A DNA stretch of 64,000 bases from NCBI GenBank assembly GCA_035275065.1, contig DATENM010000153.1, forward strand, positions 124,001 to 188,000. Direction: 5' to 3'. The position numbers and the translations under genes were made by a program. The notes beneath the pieces were generated by a model. That model was given only the letters and a program-made list of their open reading frames with translations. It was not told the origin of the DNA and searched no databases. The stretch comes from Blastocatellia bacterium. GTDB taxonomy: Bacteria; Acidobacteriota; Blastocatellia; UBA7656. Below, piece by piece: positions 61,094 through 64,000 of this stretch (position 1 is the first letter of the stretch; every line of letters begins with the position of its first letter).

Positions 61094-62452
61094 ATGACTT
61101 CATTGATCACACCGCCTGACCAGGCCGCCCCGACAGCAACCCCGGACGAATCGTTTCTGACCCGCGGCGTGCAGAAGATGACCCTCGCGAACGGTCTCAC
61201 GGTCATCACCAAAGAGCAGCACGACAAGCCTGTGGTCGCGACGATCATCTGGTATCGCGTCGGCTCGCGCAACGAAGAGCTGGGACAGACCGGCAAGTCG
61301 CATTTTCTTGAGCACATGCTTTTCAAAGGCACGGAGAAGTACGCCAAGGGCGAGATCGATCTGCTGACGCTCAAGAACGGCGGCGCCAACAATGCCTTCA
61401 CCTGGCTCGACTTCACCGCTTATTTCTTCACCTTTGCCGCCGACCGCTGGCAGACGGCGCTGGAAATCGAAGCCGACCGCATGCGCAACACCAGCTTTGC
61501 CGAAGAAGAGTTCGCCTCCGAAAAACAGGTAGTCGAAGAAGAATTGCGCATCGGCCTGGACGGGCCCTGGGAGGTGCTGGAAAACGAAGTCTGGGCCACA
61601 GCCTTCCGCCAGCATCCTTACCACTGGCCGACGGTCGGCTGGCTCGATGACCTGGAAGCGGCCACAGGAGCCGACATGAAGGCGTATTACGACAAGTGGT
61701 ATCATCCGCGTAACGCCACGCTGGTCATCGTCGGCGACTTCAACAGCGAAGCCGCGCGGGCGCGCATCGAAGAGTTGTTCGCGGCGATCCCCGCCGGGCC
61801 TGAGGCGCAAGCGCTGCGCATTCACGAGCCGCCGCAGCGCGGCGAGAAGCGCGTCGTCGTCAAGAAAGCGACGCCCGTCGAGCGCCTGCTTATCGCTTAC
61901 CACGCGCCGCCGGTCGCTCACTCAGACGCTTACGTCATGCAAGTCGTCGAAGCGATGCTATCAACCGGCAGGTCGTCGCGGCTTTATCAGCGGCTGGTCG
62001 AAGGTGATCAATCGGTGACTTCGGCGAGCGCCAACTTTCACGATCACATTGACCCCGCGCTCTTTTATTTCAAGGCCGAGCTGAAGCCCGGCTTCGCGCT
62101 CAGTGATGTCGAAGGCGCGATCTATGACGAGCTGGATCGGCTCAAACGTGAGCCCGCCGCTGAAGCCGAGCTAGAGAAAGCGCGGCGGCAGATCGAGGCC
62201 GATCTCGTCATGAGCCACGAAGAGCCCTTGCAACAGGCCATGCTGTTGGGCCAGTACGAGACCATCGCCAGCGACGAGCGCATCCCGGAAGACGAGCGCG
62301 GCTATCGTTACCTGGACACGCTGATTGCGCGTATCCGCGCCGTCACCGCCGAAGACGTGATGCGCGTCGCCAGCCACTATTTCACCGCAGACAACCGCAC
62401 GGTCGGCTACATGGTTGATCCGGCAAAGGAGCAAGCGATTGCCGCCGACTAG
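61094..62452 (+). CDS. M16 family zinc peptidase, catalytic subunit
   Basis: From the ATG at 61094 the product is 452 residues. The inverted zinc motif HFLEH lies near residue 72, and the downstream Glu is in EKQVVEEELR about 75 residues later. A second M16 domain follows (RLLIAYHAPPV, AMLSTGRSSRLYQRL). M16B peptidases degrade peptides inside a clam-like dimer. No strong signal peptide is seen in this start. The next gene overlaps by 14 bases and encodes the non-catalytic partner. Confidence 0.9.
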   Translation: MTSLITPPDQAAPTATPDESFLTRGVQKMTLANGLTVITKEQHDKPVVATIIWYRVGSRNEELGQTGKSHFLEHMLFKGTEKYAKGEIDLLTLKNGGANNAFTWLDFTAYFFTFAADRWQTALEIEADRMRNTSFAEEEFASEKQVVEEELRIGLDGPWEVLENEVWATAFRQHPYHWPTVGWLDDLEAATGADMKAYYDKWYHPRNATLVIVGDFNSEAARARIEELFAAIPAGPEAQALRIHEPPQRGEKRVVVKKATPVERLLIAYHAPPVAHSDAYVMQVVEAMLSTGRSSRLYQRLVEGDQSVTSASANFHDHIDPALFYFKAELKPGFALSDVEGAIYDELDRLKREPAAEAELEKARRQIEADLVMSHEEPLQQAMLLGQYETIASDERIPEDERGYRYLDTLIARIRAVTAEDVMRVASHYFTADNRTVGYMVDPAKEQAIAAD

Positions 62453-63734
62453 CACACAGTCCGCGACGCGACCGCGCCTCGACGTCGAGCGCCTGGAGCT
62501 GGCCAACGGGCTCGTCGTCTTGCTGTCTGAAAATCATGCGACGCCCGCGGTCGCCATCAAGGCGGTCGTCGCCGCCGGCTCGCGCTATGAAACGGACGAG
62601 CAGGCGGGCCTGGCATCGCTTGTCGGCGAGATGATCGATGAAGGCACGACGACGCGCAGCGCCCGGCAGATCGCCGAAACCATCGAAGCCGTCGGCGGCA
62701 AGCTCGGCACCTATGGCGATTATCAGGAGAGCGGGGTCGTCGCGATGTTTCTGTCACAAGACCTCGGGCTCGGCCTGGAGATCACCGCCGACCTGTTGAT
62801 GAACGCGACCTTTCCCGAAGACAAGGTGCAACAGCAACGCGCACGGCGGCTGGCACAGCTCAAGAGCCGCCTGGACCTGCCGCGCACGCTGGCTTCCGAC
62901 ATCTTCAACGACATCGTCTTCAGCGGCACGCCGCAGCACCGCCCGGCGGTCGGCCACGAGGCGACGGTCAAGAACCTGACGCGCGGCGACATGGCGGCGT
63001 TTTATCACCGCTTCTACACGCCGAACAATACGCTGCTCGCCATCGTCGGCGACATCGATAAAGCCGCGGTGCTGGCCCAGGTCGAAGCCGCCTTCGGCGC
63101 GTGGCCGGCGTCGGGGGCGCTGGCCCTGCCCGCGGTCGAAAAGCCCGCGCGCCAGCATCAGGCCATCGAGCGATTCATCGCCGTGCCCAAGGAACAGGTC
63201 AACATCTTCATCGGCCACGGCGGCATCGAGCGGCGTAACCCGGATTACTATACGCTGCTGGTGCTGGACACGATCTTAGGGTCAAGCCCCGGCTTCACCT
63301 CGCGCATCCCGCGCATCCTGCGCGATGAGATGGGCCTGGCCTATACGACTTACAGCAACATCACGTCGAGCGCCGGCCTTGATCCGGGCCGCTTCGTCGC
63401 CTACATCGGCACCTCGCCCGACAACTTGCAACTGGCGCTGGCCGGCCTGCGCAACGAGATCGAGCGCATCGTCAAAGAGCCGGTGACGAGCGAAGAAGTC
63501 GAGCTGGCGGCGGATTATCTCACCGGCAGTTTTGTCTTCCACTTTCAAAAGAGCTTGCAGATTGCCGACTTTCTTGCCGACGCCGAAACCTACGGCCTGG
63601 GGTTCGATTATCTCGAACGCTATCCGCAACTGATTCGCGCCGTCACGGTTGAAGACGTCTGGCGCGTGGCGCGCGCCTACATCGACCCCGAACACCTGAC
63701 GACAGTGGTTGTCGGCCCGCTGGCTGAAACGTAA
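62439..63734 (+). CDS. M16 family peptidase-like, non-catalytic partner subunit
   Basis: A TTG at 62439 has AAAGGAG upstream and is the likely start, giving 431 residues. The fold matches M16 (LELANGLVVLLSENHATPAVAI, TTYSNITSSAGLDPGRFVAYIGTS with the substrate-closing region). At the zinc-site position it reads GLASLVGEM, so HXXEH is lost. Pairing of an active and an inactive M16B chain is common. It overlaps the catalytic gene by 14 bases, which implies coupled synthesis. Confidence 0.88.
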   Translation: MPPTSTQSATRPRLDVERLELANGLVVLLSENHATPAVAIKAVVAAGSRYETDEQAGLASLVGEMIDEGTTTRSARQIAETIEAVGGKLGTYGDYQESGVVAMFLSQDLGLGLEITADLLMNATFPEDKVQQQRARRLAQLKSRLDLPRTLASDIFNDIVFSGTPQHRPAVGHEATVKNLTRGDMAAFYHRFYTPNNTLLAIVGDIDKAAVLAQVEAAFGAWPASGALALPAVEKPARQHQAIERFIAVPKEQVNIFIGHGGIERRNPDYYTLLVLDTILGSSPGFTSRIPRILRDEMGLAYTTYSNITSSAGLDPGRFVAYIGTSPDNLQLALAGLRNEIERIVKEPVTSEEVELAADYLTGSFVFHFQKSLQIADFLADAETYGLGFDYLERYPQLIRAVTVEDVWRVARAYIDPEHLTTVVVGPLAET

Positions 63735-63810
63735 GCCCGACATTAGAGGGAGGCGAAGATGTGCGCCTGCTCCGTGTGCCCCGAGTAGACCAACCGTCGA
63801 AGGATAATTC

Positions 63811-64000
63811 ATGAGAGCGAATGATTCATTGAAACGCGCGTTGACGGCAACGCTGCTTGCGGTGTGGCTGGCCGTCGCGGTGGCCGCGGCGAGCCTGCCG
63901 CTGCCGTCGCGCGAAGAACTGAACAGCATCACGGCCCGCGACCTGAAAAAGCATTTGAGCTTTCTTGCCTCCGATGAGCTAGGCGGGCGCTTCACGCTCA
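63811..64000 (+). CDS. M28-type metallopeptidase, N-terminal part only
   Basis: The ATG at 63811 has AAGGA upstream. Sixty-three codons are present before the right edge. A signal peptide (LTATLLAVWLAVAVAAASL) is followed by SITARDLKKHLSFLASDELGGR, the conserved opening of secreted M28 aminopeptidases before the catalytic domain. The metal ligands lie outside the window. It follows the M16 pair on the same strand, suggesting a peptide-degrading gene group. Confidence 0.65.
   Translation, partial: MRANDSLKRALTATLLAVWLAVAVAAASLPLPSREELNSITARDLKKHLSFLASDELGGRFTL

Overview
The window is GC-rich bacterial chromosome, densely coded on both strands, with no rRNA, tRNA, CRISPR array, phage or transposase gene that I can see. 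A 1335-residue Oar-type TonB-dependent receptor with an N-terminal carboxypeptidase-regulatory domain, DUF4142 and DUF1440 proteins, many secreted multihaem cytochromes and short-spaced operons all suggest an Acidobacteriota member (Blastocatellia-like). That assignment is inference.

Layout. 1-4.8 kb: the 5' end of a GH3 glycosidase gene, a membrane-anchored protein beside a processive family-2 glycosyltransferase, an NTF2-like protein and a thioredoxin-fold protein. 5.1-18.9 kb, all on the minus strand: an electron-transfer island. In transcription order it encodes a DmsE/MtrA-type decahaem cytochrome, an MtrB/PioB-like beta-barrel, a five-haem cytochrome, a monohaem cytochrome, an 11-haem/cytochrome b fusion (CbcL-like), a 7-haem NapC/NirT protein (ImcH-like), HemN and a YwiC-like membrane protein. 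Just upstream lie the cytochrome c assembly gene ccsA and a truncated resB. Together these could carry electrons from quinol across both membranes. 19-31 kb: central metabolism (malic enzyme, citrate synthase, a GCS2-CBS protein, a DHOD-like protein, pyruvate:ferredoxin oxidoreductase) plus a three-gene operon ending in a small cytochrome c, then an ankyrin protein and a Crp/Fnr regulator. 32-41 kb: mixed enzymes and envelope proteins. 41.8-46 kb: tryptophan catabolism (kynA, kynU) with an enoyl-CoA hydratase, a RidA protein and a lipoprotein. 46-56.6 kb: transporter, pcp, endonuclease V, serA, the rplU-rpmA-obgE-nadD-rsfS operon, a sigma-54 activator, rlmH, a DksA-like protein and comF. 56.9-64 kb: the receptor, an M16 peptidase pair and the start of an M28 peptidase gene.

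Two layers of non-coding structure stand out. (1) Many intergenic gaps hold inverted repeats whose arms are short tandem arrays (mostly 7-mers, sometimes 8- or 9-mers). The repeated word differs at each locus, and the elements sit at or over stop codons. A separate family of about 60-bp double palindromes occurs four times. (2) TGTGA-N6-TCACA-type sites, matching the Crp/Fnr superfamily, precede the decahaem operon, the small-cytochrome operon and the ankyrin gene. The last two loci have paired sites with identical 22-bp centre spacing. A Crp/Fnr protein with N-terminal cysteines is encoded in the same window.
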